Of a stretch of 64,000 nucleotides of DNA, positions 1 to 13,179 are shown one piece after another. Position 1 is the stretch's first letter. Each line of letters opens with the position of its first letter. Origin of the DNA: Climacium dendroides (lineage: Eukaryota > Streptophyta > Bryopsida > Hypnales > Climaciaceae); contig OX467091.1 of NCBI GenBank assembly GCA_950106755.1, positions 15,455,538 to 15,519,537 of the forward strand. The letters run 5' to 3'. Below the pieces are notes generated by a model. That model did not search any database, had not been told where the DNA came from, and saw only the letters and a program-made list of their open reading frames with translations. The translations under genes and the position numbers were made by a program.

Positions 1-2480
1 TAAATACCTAAGTATATTAAAAATTCCCCTAAAAAATTCAATTATTATCAATGAGATTTTAAAACTTAGTGTGCACAATGTATCTAAATGAAGCTCTAAT
101 TTAGTCAATATTGTATTTTGGATAGAGTCAATTTGTGAAAATCTTTCTCCTACCACAAATTCAATATACATTCAATAGTAGGAATATAATAAAGTTCTTA
201 AAATAGTACACAATAGTGCTTTTAATGCTCCTTAACCTCCAAAAATTGGTACATTATAGCTCGCCAACACCTTACAACCTATTCCACAATTTTTGTTGCA
301 AAATCTTATATTGAGAAAAAATTCAAAATATATTTTTAAAAACTTCAAACCAAAAATACTTGTACATTATATTGTGTGCTAATATTTTGTTCAAATAACA
401 TTTAAAATAGAATTTCATGGGAACTTCAAATTATATTTTTAACAAGAGACTTTACAACATCTTGCCAAAAAAAATTCTTTATAATTGTCATCTCATTTAT
501 CAAAATAGAATGATTCAAAGATTTCCTTCTATACATAAATTTAAAGAATTAAATTCAAACTTTATTTGTTAAATAAATGAATTTTATGAGCTATCCAAAC
601 TACCCTATTTGAAATAAAACTACTAGGAATAATTGTACATTAAAGTACATTAATCCTTGAGATGCATGAAATGCTTGAATATATCTAAACTAAGCTTTGT
701 GCCAACATACATTTTAGAAAATCCATTGCATTTTGCTATAGCTATATTATAACCTTCATCAAAAAAAATTCCATCTCAAAATTTGTACAACTTTTTCATT
801 TGAAAAGAATAAAATGAAAATATGTTTTCAAATCCCCTTTAAAAAAACAAAAAAATAATCTTAGGATTTGAAGATCAAAGTGAATTATAATATTACAAAA
901 GAATCCTAAAATACTATAGAATACAAAAAATATATAGCCATTGTAATTCTAAAGACTTGAGTTTATAACATTGAAAATGATCTACATTTAAATTATCAAT
1001 TTGGCGTGCATAATGCATTAAGACTAAATACTTTTTTAGTGTGAACAATCTTATTTAGATACTATAGTAATTTTTTATAGATTTTTCAATGTAGTTATGT
1101 ACCTTGGATAGTTGGATCCATCTAGTTCATAATAAACTTCTCCTATGTCAAATGAACTTCAATTATTGTTTTACTCAAGTGAGAATTTTTAAGGTTTTTA
1201 TAGCAATTGCAAAGTGGTATATATGACCCAAAAAATGATACTATGGTAAGCAAATGACCTTGTCAAAAATAAATTTTTGATTGTATGGTGAAGTCTTATG
1301 AAAATTAAAAGGTACTCCTTGACCACTAATTGTCTCAAAATATGAAGACATTAAATTGAAAAATCCGCTCACAATCAAGTAACTCAAAACACTATGTTGT
1401 TGAAAAATGCTACTTGGTCTTTGATTTAGGGATTAAAGGCAATTACTTTATCATTTATTTACATCTATAAAATTGTAACTAGACAATACCATGAGTTTCA
1501 CTAAATAATTGTCAAATTCAAAATGATAAAAGATAAGTGAGTTATTTCATGCCCCCTTTTTAAAAAGCAAAACTTTGCCTTTGGAAAGGGCTAGAAATGA
1601 CTTGTTATCAAAGCTTCAAAATCATGATTTTTCCAACAAATAGGATTTTTACTCTAAAATTTTAGGATAAAATACTTGAAATTATTTTTTAAAAGATCCT
1701 TTGGGCTATGTTTGGATTCATTAAAATAATAAAAATATAATTATTGTAAGTGTAGGATAGGATTAATATTATTGTGCCAAATAATTAAATTTTTTAGAAA
1801 ATTGTGTTCAACAAATTCTTTATATAGAACTAGAGCCTCAACCAAGCTCTAAATTTGTGAAAAGAACCGTTTTTCCTAACATGTAGCCTCTTCTTCCGTA
1901 AGATGGTCTGTCTCATGCTTCTTCACCACCTCTGTAAAAGAGTATTGGAAGATGTTTTTGAAGAGCTTCCCTAGGTCATGATCTTCTTTGTACTGCAAGT
2001 TGATAAGAGCAACAACAACCAAAACAAGTTGGGATGAATGAGCATGTTTGCGGCTTATACTGCTAGAAATTGATCTGCAAGATCACAAAACCGTGAAGAG
2101 GGATATGTCCAACGCAACCTCCATACTAAATAGGATTATGAAATTTCCTTCCTGAAAAACCAACAATACCTCTGAACTTCTTAGCCAATCAACTAAATTA
2201 AAATCGGAATATGCTAAACCAGTCTTGGCGTTCATGCCAACAAGCCCTGTTCTCAGATAAACTGTAGATAGTATGTGATTAATAAAAGAATGAATGCTTG
2301 TCTGCATCCCAACGGTAGGAAATTTGTCCTCGTCGGAGAAAGAATAGACAGAATTGGCTTTTTCTATTGTGAGAAATTCCACTTGTGTTCGGATGGTAGC
2401 AAGCTCCTTAGTAAGGACAAAGATTTGAGCTTCCAATCGAGAGATTGAAGCTTGTTTGGCAACACAAAGCAATTAAAACA
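1..2480. other. AT-rich intergenic DNA, no gene seen
   Basis: The stretch is A/T-rich and full of stops on both strands. The only longer open frame (2083-2472, minus) has a coiled-coil-like start (alternating Leu/Ile/Glu/Lys) but matches no family I recognise, and it lies just beyond the decayed Helitron region in the same direction. I see no repeat structure strong enough to name. Confidence 0.6.
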
Positions 2481-2499
2481 CGAATGCGGCAATTGAGTT

Positions 2500-4480
2500 T
2501 TAATTTTTTTGTATATTTAGTCTCAATGTTTTGATCACTACTGATTGTAAAGATGTTCCTTTTTGAAAAATAACATATTGCTAATTGAAAACATGAATAG
2601 ATAAATGGCAAATACTATGACTCTTATTATTGATTTCAAAATAAAAAAGCCTTCAATATACTTTTTGAGGCTCTCCAAAAAATCCTTAAATTCATTTATT
2701 ACTTCATTCATTTCTACACCATCACGATATGGACCCTATTTATAGACATACTTGACAATTTTTATTGAACGTCTGAACTACAAACTTTCATATTAATATG
2801 ACAGTTAAAATGTCTTACTAAATATGGGTTGTAGGGTACAATCCATTGATTGTTCAAATGAACAATTTAACCATGTGTATGCATCTCGACATACCGACCA
2901 TGATTTTGGTGATGATATAAAATATGACCATCACCATCTATTTCAGTGGTATCTCGAGTTTGCATTGGTAATGCTTAGAATATTTTTTATCTTCCATACA
3001 TGGGCAATTGGATTTATTCAAACCACATGAACCATACATCATATGCTTAGCAACTGCAGCATAAAGTTGTGGTTGCCTATCCAAATCTAAAATCTTAGCA
3101 CATACAACTTTATCTATAAGATTACAATTATTGGCCTTATCTTTCAACCCTCAAAAAATGTGAGTATGAGAAAGACCACGCTTTTGAAACTCAATAGTAT
3201 AACAAAAAACAATTGTCTCTCCCAACACATTTTCCTTTGTGATTTCATTCATGAATATTCTTAATTTGAATTCAAAGACATGCACAACAATATCTGAACA
3301 ACTAGAAGGACTTTGACTTGACTCAAGTTCATCAATGATCTTAGGACAAGTCAGATTACATGTCATTGTTACAAATAAATTCAATTTGCTTAAAATTTTA
3401 ACTAAAATCATATTATCACAAATGAATTTTTGTATATATATCGAGGGGATTCAACAAATGTTGTAGGTAAAACAATGCAACGCTTAATGCATGTTCTATT
3501 ATCTTCTTGTATAGCATCTACAATCCTCTGATAATATTCTGCTCAAAGTTCTACTTAATGTTATCTAATGAAAAACAAATTTTTTGTGTTCTGCACGCAA
3601 ATATTGATCTACTACATATTGTTGGAATAACCTACTAGCCCTAGATACTAAATTAAATTTGGGTCACTTTTGAAGCATATATTGAACAAAAAACTTTAAA
3701 GTCATTCCAATATTTGCTTTAAAATGGATGACCATCTGCATCGACCATTTAGAAAAAACAAAGGATAGGATAAAATATTGTAAGTTAAATGAATTTCCTT
3801 AAACCTCTACCATATTGGTAAAGAATAATATCTCGACCAAATTTCATGTGTTATTTGTTAAGAACAACAACAACAATTTCTAGAACTAAAAGTCGAATGT
3901 GTTGACGGCGATGTTCATCTATATTAGTTTTATTGAAGATATGGAGTCATAAATTATGTCCTTTCAAAAGAACATGACGGAACAACTTAAAACTGTGAAG
4001 TAATGCATTTATCAATTCTAAAACTTCTTGAATGTTATTAATAGTGTTGTAATGAAGATCATCAAAAATCTCCATACAACAATCCATTTGCAAATCATCA
4101 TTTAGAAAGTAAAATTGTGCAAATCTTGCACCATGATCTATTTCAAACTCTGAATTTTCAATATGATGGTATAATTCTCCATTTACACGAAAAATATATA
4201 CCCTTTGACTCTTAGTTTGATTAAACCAAAACTTACTACACATACTTGTGAATACAAATGCTTAATTACATTTTCTAATGGATTTAATAAATCTTCAAGA
4301 GGTGGGTATATTGCCCATAAAAAAGTTCATTGAACATTGAATGAATAATAGGATGGCTAACATGTTTACAAGTAATTTTGCCATTGTAACAACAAATTGT
4401 TGTTTCTTTTTTCTTAAAATGTAATGCCAAACATTTTGAACATTAGATGCACATGGATTCAATAGCATCAATATTAACAT
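2500..4480 (-). pseudogene. Helitron Rep/helicase polyprotein remnant (N-terminal and HUH region)
   Basis: Reading the minus strand from 4480 down to 2500 in shifting frames gives the conserved order of a plant Helitron polyprotein. First comes an ICCYNGKI segment (about 4380), then a YIFRVNGELYHHI / ARFAQFYF block (about 4200-4100). Next are RIVDAIQEDN and IVLPTTFVESPRYI (about 3530-3440), then FVTMTCNLTCPKIIDEL and TIEFQKRGLSHTHIF (3411-3151), which carries the His-x-His of the HUH nuclease. The MMYGSCG/CPCM block, WIVPYNP, CHINMKVCSS, KYVYK and GPYRDG follow down to about 2700, and IHVFN-QYVIFQKG near 2560. Intact protein would nick and rejoin DNA in rolling-circle transposition. Here stops and frameshifts break it throughout, and I found no helicase motifs beyond 2500. 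The family call rests on recognised motif order, not on a search. Confidence 0.85.
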
Positions 4481-6194
4481 CTACATAGTCATCAATCGTA
4501 AACAAAGTTCAAGCTATAGTTTAAAATAGATAACAAATCTAAATGTAAGTTAAGATTAAAAAAATCATAAACCTTAAACTCTAAAACGGTGAAATTTTCT
4601 AGTAATTTAAAAAAAAAAAAAGTTTAAGATAATAAAATAATAAAAATCCGCTAGCAGTAAACTCTAAAATTCATGAAAGGTAGAAACTTTGTGGTGCACA
4701 ATCACAAAAAAGTAGGTTGGAGATTACACCTATATAATTTGCATTTCAAAAATTTGCACCCCTTCAATATACTCCACTTCAATCTAAATGCTTTAATCTT
4801 TTAAAATTCACTGCACATCAAAATATAATCAACAAATATACTCAACAATAAAATTTTGGATTTCAAAGTTTATTACAAAAATTAGGTCAAGTTAAATCAA
4901 ATTTAGCCAAATTCAAATCAAATTGCTCAAATTAGGTCAAACTATTGAAATTAGATTCAATTGTTCAAATTTGTCTAAATTTGCTCAAATGAATCTCAAA
5001 AAAAATTTAAGTTGCCCAATTTAGGCTCTAATTAGGTTAATTTATTAAAATTAGGTTTCATTGCATTAATGAAATTTGACTCAAATTGTTCAATTGAAGC
5101 TCAAATGAAGATCAAATTGTTGAAATTAAGGTTGAAATAGGTCAAATTGTTTGAGTAATGCTCAAATTGTGCAAATTAGATTCAAATTAAGTCAAACTAT
5201 TGGAATTAGGTTAGATGGATTTTACTCAAATTGTTTGAATGAAGCTCAAATTTCTCAAATTAATCTATAAATAGGTCAAACTATTAGATATCAATTTATA
5301 CTTGAAGTCAAATTTGTTCAAAGTGATTGTAAAGAAAATTGTGTACCTTGAAGGCATTCTTGAGCTCAATTGAATACTTGTACACCAACACTTGATAAAG
5401 TTCTTACTTCTCAAACAATGGTGACCAAAATTAAAGAATTGAAATAACAAATTTGTAAATTTCAAAGACTTTGTGAATACATGAATTGTTATGGAATCCA
5501 AAATTATTTCAATCTAATAAATTTCTTAAATCAGTTGGTAATAGCAATAGAATATTGAAGTCATGAAAGTTCAAAGCTCACAAAATCACAAAATTAAGGA
5601 GGTGAAATGAAGTTTGAAGCAAAAAAAGCAATCAAAATGTCACCTCTTTAATGTCATTCTATTGATCCTTTCTAATATCACTTATTTTCAACAACCATCT
5701 TTCTGTAATATCACAAACTTTGATATTACAAAAGTCGATATATTTCTGTATTATCATAAAATTTATAGATGTGATATTACAGAAGTCATTATGATTTTAG
5801 TAATATGATTATTTTGCCATATTTTTTCATGCAGTAAAAAAAATTAGAATGTTGCCATCTATTTTTTAAATTATTTTTGACAAACATGCCTTAACCTCTC
5901 AAGGACCAAGAATACACAATGTGCCTTCTTCAAATTTTCAATGGCAAATTCTTTGTAGGGTGAAATAAATCTCAATATTTTGAAAAATTAGAATCTTGTA
6001 GAGTAACAAGTTGACATACTTGTTGCATTTCTTAATATTTTCAAAATTTCAATGTGAGAAGTGTTTAAAAATTTATTTAGAAAATGTAGTTTAATTTATA
6101 ACATCTTAGAAAAATAATGTATTGGATCCATTTTTGAAATTGATTTTCATAAAAAAATGTGCACAAGTTTAATTTTCAATGTTCAACAAATCCT
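4481..6194. other. AT-rich non-coding stretch around the tandem repeat
   Basis: Apart from the degenerate TCAAATT repeat, this stretch holds only short AT-rich open frames with no family signature. A 14-A run lies near 4607. No gene or RNA was recognised. Confidence 0.5.
4880..5290. repeat. Degenerate tandem repeat, TCAAATT/AATTAGG core
   Basis: Short words such as GGTCAAA, CAAATTAGG, GCTCAAATT and TGAAGCTCAAAT recur about every 12-30 bases for some 400 bp. Units are diverged and period is irregular, so this is an old minisatellite or slippage product. No coding potential. Confidence 0.6.
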
Positions 6195-7408
6195 ACACAA
6201 TATTCATTAGAAAAAAACTGTGTTTAGCACAACCAGCTACTATGCAACTAGTGTCCTACACAACTATCTTGCAACTATAAGACCTTTCTATTAGCACCAA
6301 ATCTAAAGTAATTGTTTTGTGTCGTTGTTTTACTCCATTAATACATTATTTTAGTTGCAAAATAGTCAATCTATAGTTGTATAAAATGACTAGGAAACAA
6401 ATAGGAAAATATTGCAATTGTAAAATGACCATTATAGTTGTTTCTTAATTGCTTCTAAGTCGCTTTCTAGTCATATACTAGTTGTTTTTTAGTCATTTTC
6501 TACAGTATTAGAAAATTTAGCTTTTTTGTTGATTTGGTTATATAGATTTGATTCATTTTTTTTTTTTGGTGATTTGGAGAGTATTTTGTTGATTTGAATA
6601 GAAATCAATAAAAAAGTGAACCAAATGAATGTGACCAAATCAACAAAATAACTGAATTTTCTAATAGTGAAGCTAGTTGTTTTTTAATTGCTTTTAAGTC
6701 ATACACTAGTTGTTTCCTAGTTGCTTTCAAAGTTCATTCTCATTTGTCTTATATCAATTGTGCTATATCAATTGTAAAAAATACCATTACGTTGAATGTA
6801 TAAGACTTGTAAGTTGTTGTAGTCTTATGCAATGAATTTTGTTGATTTAATCATAAGGTTTTTATGATTTATAGATTTTCATGATTTCTATGATTTATAG
6901 ATTTCTACAATTTGTAAAAATAAAAAAATATTTAAAATCCAAGAAATTTTAAAATCTTTAAAATCTTTAAAATCGTAAAGTTTCTTAATCCAATGAAATC
7001 TATTAAATACCAATATTTAAAATTTTGAAATCTAGGAAGGAGGTAGATCTGAAATTTTAAAATCTAGAAAAAAATTAGATTTGGAAGTTAGATTTGAAAT
7101 CCAAAAATCTAGAAAAGGTAGATCTAGAATTCTAAAATCTAAAAAAGGCAATTATGAAATTTAGCAATCTACAAATCATTGAGATTAATAATTTAAAATC
7201 TATAAATATACAAGTTGCAAACAAATTACATATGAGTCACAAACAAGGCATGACATTTGCAATTGGTATATCTTTTTCCTAGATTTCAGGGCATCCACTA
7301 CGACTAGAGGTCTCCAAATTATCACTTATTGCAAACTAGTCACAAATGTTCTATACAACTAAAAAACCAGTTGCATAGTGTAATTGCAAAACCCCTCATT
7401 TTCTTTTA
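6195..7408 (+). mobile_element. CACTA-like non-autonomous element, copy A
   Basis: The whole 1.2 kb is repeated in reverse complement at 38937-40108. Its inner ends carry CTACTATGCAACTAGTG (6237) and, reversed at 7380, CACTATGCAACTGG. Both are followed inward by many scattered GCAACTAG / CTAGTTGTTT words, which resemble the subterminal repeat arrays of CACTA (EnSpm) elements. Homology runs a further 30-40 bp past these words on each side, so the exact termini and target duplication are unresolved. The middle holds AAATCTAGA-type degenerate repeats (7020-7180) and a nested 167-bp MITE. No transposase frame is present. A CACTA assignment is an inference from the end motif and subterminal repeats. 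Confidence 0.6.
6503..6669 (-). mobile_element. Nested CACTA-type MITE inside copy A
   Basis: Read on the minus strand it starts CACTATTAGAAAATTCAG and ends with the inverted match near 6503 (CAGTATTAGAAAATTTAG on the plus strand). The arms continue with TTGTTGATTTGGT. The same insert occupies the equivalent position of copy B at 39654-39818, so it was in place before the two copies separated. Confidence 0.6.
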
Positions 7409-7940
7409 ATGATTAATGGATATTCAATAAACTATTCATTCAAATTCAAGCACTTTTTGCTTAAAGGAACCACCTAGATATTAAACCTTTCAATCTCCCT
7501 AATGACAATGCTTCTTGAGTACAAATAATCTCAATATATTGCAATTCTTTTGGTAATTGATGTTAGTGACAAAAATACAACCATAATCACAGACAGATAT
7601 AGAAGCACCCTAAATACAAAATCCAACAAAAATGAATCAAAAGTATTAAGAATGGAGCATAAAATGCAAGATGGAATACAACTTAACTCCTACAAGATTT
7701 CACCATGTTTTTACCAAAAATACTCTAAAATTGTCATTTCTAGTACAAGTACCAAATTTTAGAAAAAAAACAAACATTTTTGAACACATATAATTGTAGG
7801 ATCCTATAGTAAAATGGTTTGAAAAGATATAGAATTTTTTTTAAAAATTCAACCATATATATTGTAAAATACTAGAGTTGGAAGTGACAAAAATCCTTTT
7901 TTTGGCCTTATAAAAATTGGGTAGCTACACTACAAGGTCA

Positions 7941-8092
7941 CATTAAAATGGCAATATTCCATGTGCCATTTTTACAGTGTGCCATTCCCACAGTTCAGAT
8001 TGGGTGGTCTGAAATCTATTAGTGTGCTAGCTTTCAAACCACCCGTTTGAACTGTAGGATGTCAAAGTCATAGAATATTTGCCATTTTAATG
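7941..8092. mobile_element. 152-bp foldback MITE
   Basis: Outer arms CATTAAAATGGCAATATTCC and its inverted partner ending GCCATTTTAATG bracket inner arms containing ACAGTTCAGATTGGGTGGTC and its inverted match GGTTTGAAAGC..., read through ACCACCCGTTTGAACTGT. Almost the whole element can fold on itself. I could not define a target duplication, so the superfamily is open. Confidence 0.6.
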
Positions 8093-9853
8093 AAATTCTC
8101 CATTGGTGCTTCTTTGAATTCATTTTTTAAGGCAAGTTAGTTACTTGCTTGAAAAATTTCAAATCATTTGAAATTGTACAACATATAGGAAAAAGATAGT
8201 AAGTTAAAAGCTCAAGTTAAAAGAATCTATAACTTGTAATGCTATAATAAACAATCTACATCCTATAATTTATTATTTTTCAAAAAATATTAAAAATTAA
8301 ATTAAATTAAGGACTTTAAAGTTTATTTTAGAGTAGAAAATTCATAATTGCTGACAAATTAAAACTCCTCATAACTTTCATCTCATTATGCAAAATGTAA
8401 TGATTCAAAGCTTTCTATGTATGTATAAATCTAGAAAACCAATTTCAAATTTTTTTATAGAAAAAGTGATAAAAAAAATTTGAGCTATCCAAGTTGCTCA
8501 TTGAACAATAACAAATTACATACCATACAATAACTTTTTAACCATGTAGCATTTACACTAGTTACATCTTGATGTTTCTGTAGATGTTGGAGATAATGAA
8601 GCCAAGTTTCACTGAAAAAAATTGATATTGTCAATGATTAAACAAACACATGTTTTTTGGATCGTTTGGAAAAACATAGATTGCCATGTCAACAAAAGGA
8701 TCCATTTTGACCATGGGTAAGTCAAAGAAAGTTACTAGGGTTTGAGATAAAATTCTTATCCAAATTTAAAAAAATAGAGAATGGTAGCCAAGGACCAAAC
8801 TTATTGAAAAATATGATGACAAGGAAGGTGACGTGGCACTTAACGTAGAATTTTGTGACATTACATTCATCAACAATGATATAGCATGCCACATCATCAT
8901 AGTTGGTTCTACAAATATTCAACAATGTTTGCAGAGACATCATCATAGACATTGAGACATTGTGTTTGACATCATTAAACAAGACTTCATCTGCAAGTGC
9001 ATAGGAATGTCACCCTCTGACAAAAGACATCTGCCGCGCATTGCATAGCTTTTAATACAATACTAATGGAATAGTGGTGCACAATGCAATCTCTACATGC
9101 AATAGAAAAATTCTTGTGCATGATAAACATTAGCATCCACACAAATGGCAATGAGGTTGGCAAAATGTCACTCACACTATACAAGTCTAGTGCATGTGTC
9201 TGCTAATAACTATTTGTGATACAATGTTATTATTCTTTGAAACATTGAGTTCGACAACACATTGTGCATTGCTGGCATTGTGTGCAATGTCCAATACATG
9301 CATATCACATAGAAATGTAGTAGATTTTTCCATGCTAAGTTTCATCTTCTTCCATTTTATTGTCATGAACTACAACAATGTAGTTTTTTTCAACATCTTG
9401 TAGTAGACATATTGCCATGACCACAATCTACATTAACTCATTTTGTTCTTTGAGACATCATGTATGGCAATATAACTAAGAAAGACAAGTCCTCTATTAC
9501 ATCATATGCAAATTTCAATGTTTTCAAAGACAGTAGAAATGGTTGGCACAATTCCTACATTTTACATATCTCATATGGTTTGTTTTACCTCCTACCACTC
9601 CACTTGTATAAACAACTTGTCATTTCTTCTCTATATACTCACAATAAATGACTTTGGAAGCCATGTGACATATTTGGCAAATACAATGTGCAATATACTA
9701 TGTATGGTAAGCTATATATGATATATTGTATATGACATATTTTCTACAATTTATTATATATGGCATATAATATACGGTGTATTGTGTATGACTGTAGTCT
9801 AGCTCTTTCACTTTTTATAGAACTTTTTCGATTTTTTATGACATTTCATACAT

Positions 9854-9856
<3 letters not shown>
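8093..9856. other. No gene recognised
   Basis: AT-rich sequence with several 60-90-residue open frames on both strands (for example 8722-8982 and 8987-9184 minus). None shows a domain motif, a splice pattern or a start context that I can support. Chance frames are the simplest reading. Confidence 0.45.

Positions 9857-9920
<64 letters not shown>
9857..9920. repeat. (TA)32 microsatellite
   Basis: Uninterrupted TA dinucleotides for 64 bp. It is likely length-variable and can extrude as a cruciform. Confidence 0.97.
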
Positions 9921-9926
<6 letters not shown>

Positions 9927-10051
9927 TTTTAGTGTAAAAGTAGCTTCTAAATGCATTAAAGTGTCCAAAAAGTAAAAAGATACTTTAGTAAGTAGCTACA
10001 AACTAATAGAAAAGGGCAAAAATGCAAAGAAAAAGTTAAAGTAAAAGTTCT

Positions 10052-10129
10052 AGAAAGAAAAAGATAAAAAAATTAAAGAAAAAGGAGAAAGATAAGGAAA
10101 AAGACAAAGAAAAGGAAAAGACAAGGAAT
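10052..10129. repeat. Purine-rich tract (AAGAAAAGG-like)
   Basis: About 78 bases of the + strand are almost all A and G with a few T or C interruptions. The tract immediately precedes the GC-richer island. It could be a slippage product or a region able to form triplex DNA. No function is shown. Confidence 0.6.
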
Positions 10130-11260
10130 CTAGGGTTTCCGGAGGTGCACAGAGAAGTCACGCCGATTGCGAGCGTTACACCTGTTCTGATCACCCCCGG
10201 GAATTCACAATTAAATTCCTTTCCTTCTCTCACTCTCGCTCTCTTTCCATACTGTTCATATTTTTTGTCTCAATAGTGCGTTATCTGTGCGTTTTTCTTG
10301 CGCGTGTAATTTTAGTACTTGCAATATATATATTAGATTTGTGTCACTGTGCAATCGTGTAAAAATTTGTGTCTCAATGCTGAATCTGGTTTTGAGGTTT
10401 AAGTGTCTTCTGAATTCGGTTTGAGAAATTTGTTTCTGGATTCGTGTTTTCTTTTCTCTTTCAAATTGGAGAAGCGGAAAGAGAGGCCGGGATCAATCGG
10501 TGCACTGGTGGATTTGTTTGGAGTTTGAAGGGACTGATTGTGAAGTTCGGATCGATTGCTTGTCCGTGTTAATTTGGTTGTGGGTGAGTTGCGGCGGTCA
10601 GATTTGGAGACGACAGCACCCCAGTAGCGATCAGAAGGATTGGTTGAGATCACGGAACAAAAAAAATCAATTGTAAGATTCTCCATGAAATTCGTTCAAT
10701 TTTGGAGCTGTAATTGAGTTAGGGATTCGGATTTACGGTGAAGACCAACAATCGATTATTGAAGCAAAATTAAAAATTTTGGTAATCACAAGATCACCCA
10801 GGCTGAGAGAATTTGGTGAGGTTTCGTGAGAATTCGGGAGACGTTGAATTCCAATTCTCATTAGTGACTGATTGATCCGAGTAATCGGGCATTTACAGTG
10901 AAAATTTGTGAATCATGATGTTCTGACTAATTGATTGCCAAATTGATAGCGAGAGAATTTGTCAAGGCGCAAACGGACACGGCCGAAGCAGGTTCCGACG
11001 CGACGCAGCTCGCAGACAGGCGCCTGCGGCGGATTCACTAGTCCGCCTCGACTTGCCGATACCCCCTCTCTGATTGATAACCGGCCCGGGTTTGCCGATT
11101 GATACCCGTGAGGAAACCAGTGAGGGTATCAACCGGATAAGAGTCTTGGAGGGTATCAATCAGGGTATTGACCGGGTACCGCGGTCTTGGGTGTTTTAAC
11201 CTAATCGTTCAATTAAAACAAATTTAAAATAAGGTCCAAATTTTTCGAACGGCCTTTTGG
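10130..11260. other. GC-richer non-coding island
   Basis: Composition changes sharply from the surrounding AT-rich DNA. The island has CpG-containing words, a CT-rich run (about 10218-10245), and near 11085-11180 several direct and inverted copies of GGGTATCAA / TTGATACCC. The palindrome CGGCCTTTTGGGCCG follows at about 11251. No long open frame with a recognisable domain exists on either strand. It could be an old promoter/5'-UTR, an LTR relic or a transposon end. I saw no primer-binding site or polyprotein to back the LTR option. Confidence 0.4.
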
Positions 11261-13179
11261 GCCGTACCACTAGTTTGGGTAGAGATTTTAAAATAGGTTT
11301 AAGAAGCCAATTTCAAAATTGCATATGCATGTTTTAAGTGAAAATTTTGTATGGACTGTAGGTAGAGCATACTAATTGAAGTGTTCTGGCTCTATTGTCC
11401 TTGGTTGCTGCGTGTGATTGCAAATCTTTGTAAGCATATTCTAAACTTTTAAACTCTAAATCTTTTTGAAATATTAAAAAAATGTATATTTGTACTATGT
11501 TCAAAGTACTATAGTGGGCTGTACTAAAGTCTAAGTTTTGCATTGCATCCATACAAAAGTCAGTCCAACTTGACATATTGTCCAGATATATTGTCCTGAG
11601 CCCTAGAACACTAGATAGGACAGGGACATGCATGCTGAGTCTTTTATCTTATAATGGACTGTTTCTTGGGGTATTTAGTGGGAATAAAAGTGAATTTTCA
11701 TTCTATTTTCAAAACTCAAGTACATAAGTGACATTTTGAACACGCAACCCTGACCTTACATAGATCATTCCCTAGCGTTCGAACTCGGTAGTATTTGGGA
11801 TTGGATTCCAAAAACCTAGCTACAATGACATATTGTTGTGGACATTATATTTGCATTGCATATCTTAAAGAACATCTTCAAAAACATTTGAATGTTTATG
11901 ATGGCGTTCCAAAAAACATCTTAGAATACATTTGGATGTTTGAATTGATATTCCAAAAACAGTGTTTAAATTCTCGTATACCTTGGCAAAAACTATACTA
12001 ATTAGGTATGCCACATCATCCTCACTAGATGCAACATCACTTTTCCCATTGCCATGTTAGCTGCTATGGCAAATGCTATGACATGGATGGAATAGATGAA
12101 AAAATTCCTATGTGGTTTCTTGCACCCACAAGGTGCTCATATGGCACTGAGATGGTAGCCACATGTCAAACTTTTAATACCCCATTGACCCATGTTTTTG
12201 TGAATGTCTAATTGAAAACATTTAATGCTTGGCAAAAATTTTGGCTTTTTTTGCATGTCAATCTTGACATAACAAAACATCTTCAGATAAAATTAACTCA
12301 CAAAAAAAAAACATGTGTTTCTTCTAGTAAAATACAGTTTGGTGTTTTAGGGATTAAATTAAATTGAATTGAAAATTGCTTAAATGGTTTAATGTGGAAC
12401 ATAATTCATTGAAACATATGAGATTCAATTTCTTAGGGCTGGTTTATATTTGGGGCTAGATTGAAGGCCAGTTTGAACTCTCTAAGTTTGAATCAATAAG
12501 ATTGCTTTATTTTTTCAAATCTGGCCTAAAGGCTTTATACTAGGGTCAGATTGAAACCACCACTCTCACCACCACTCATCTTATGTGTTGCCTTAAGTGG
12601 CATGGTTTTGGCATCAAAACCATCCGGCTCCAAGGGAGCAATCGAGACAAGGTTATGAGTGGCTTGATTTCCCATTTAAGACCGGATTAGGACCAGATTA
12701 GGTTCTTCCATTAGATTGTACAAATCTCTATTGTTGATAAAGAGAATTTATTTTTTATTTTTTAAAAAAGATTTTTCATCTTTGTGGTTTCATTTCTTCT
12801 CTATCTAAGTCTCTGTCTATGTTGTCTCTTGGTTTGTTGCTTGTCACTTTGTATAGCTTTCATATTTCATTTTTTGTCAATCTCTGTAGCTGTCGTATTC
12901 TCTCAAAGTTGCAGTTTACATGTCCAGCTTCTTTTGCGAATTGTGCTCCTAATTTGAGTTTCAATTTTTGTGTATGTAGTGGTGCTTCATCTTTTTGTGA
13001 TTTTTTTTAAGTCACATTCTCCTAGTTGTTAACTACTTGTTGTAGCAAATTGGTTGCAAGTGGAGAATTTGCAATATTAAGACTCTTTTCAAAATCCTAC
13101 CTTTGGTTTTGTTGAGGGAAAAAAAAGGTTGATGAAGACTATGAAATACTTGTGGTGGAACCAAAAAAAAGTGTAAAAG
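11261..13179. other. No gene recognised
   Basis: AT-rich DNA leading into the trihelix pseudogene. The words TTCCAAAAAC and ACATTTGAATGTTT / ACATTTGGATGTTT recur at 11805-11960, suggesting a diverged local duplication. Nothing codes for a recognisable protein. Confidence 0.4.

Noticed and set aside
2083..2472. 129-residue minus-strand frame with coiled-coil-like N-terminus
   Set aside because: No family recognised and no splice or promoter evidence. It abuts the Helitron relic but does not continue its motif order.
10130..11260. LTR retrotransposon end
   Set aside because: No TG...CA-bounded direct repeat, primer-binding site or polyprotein was seen nearby.
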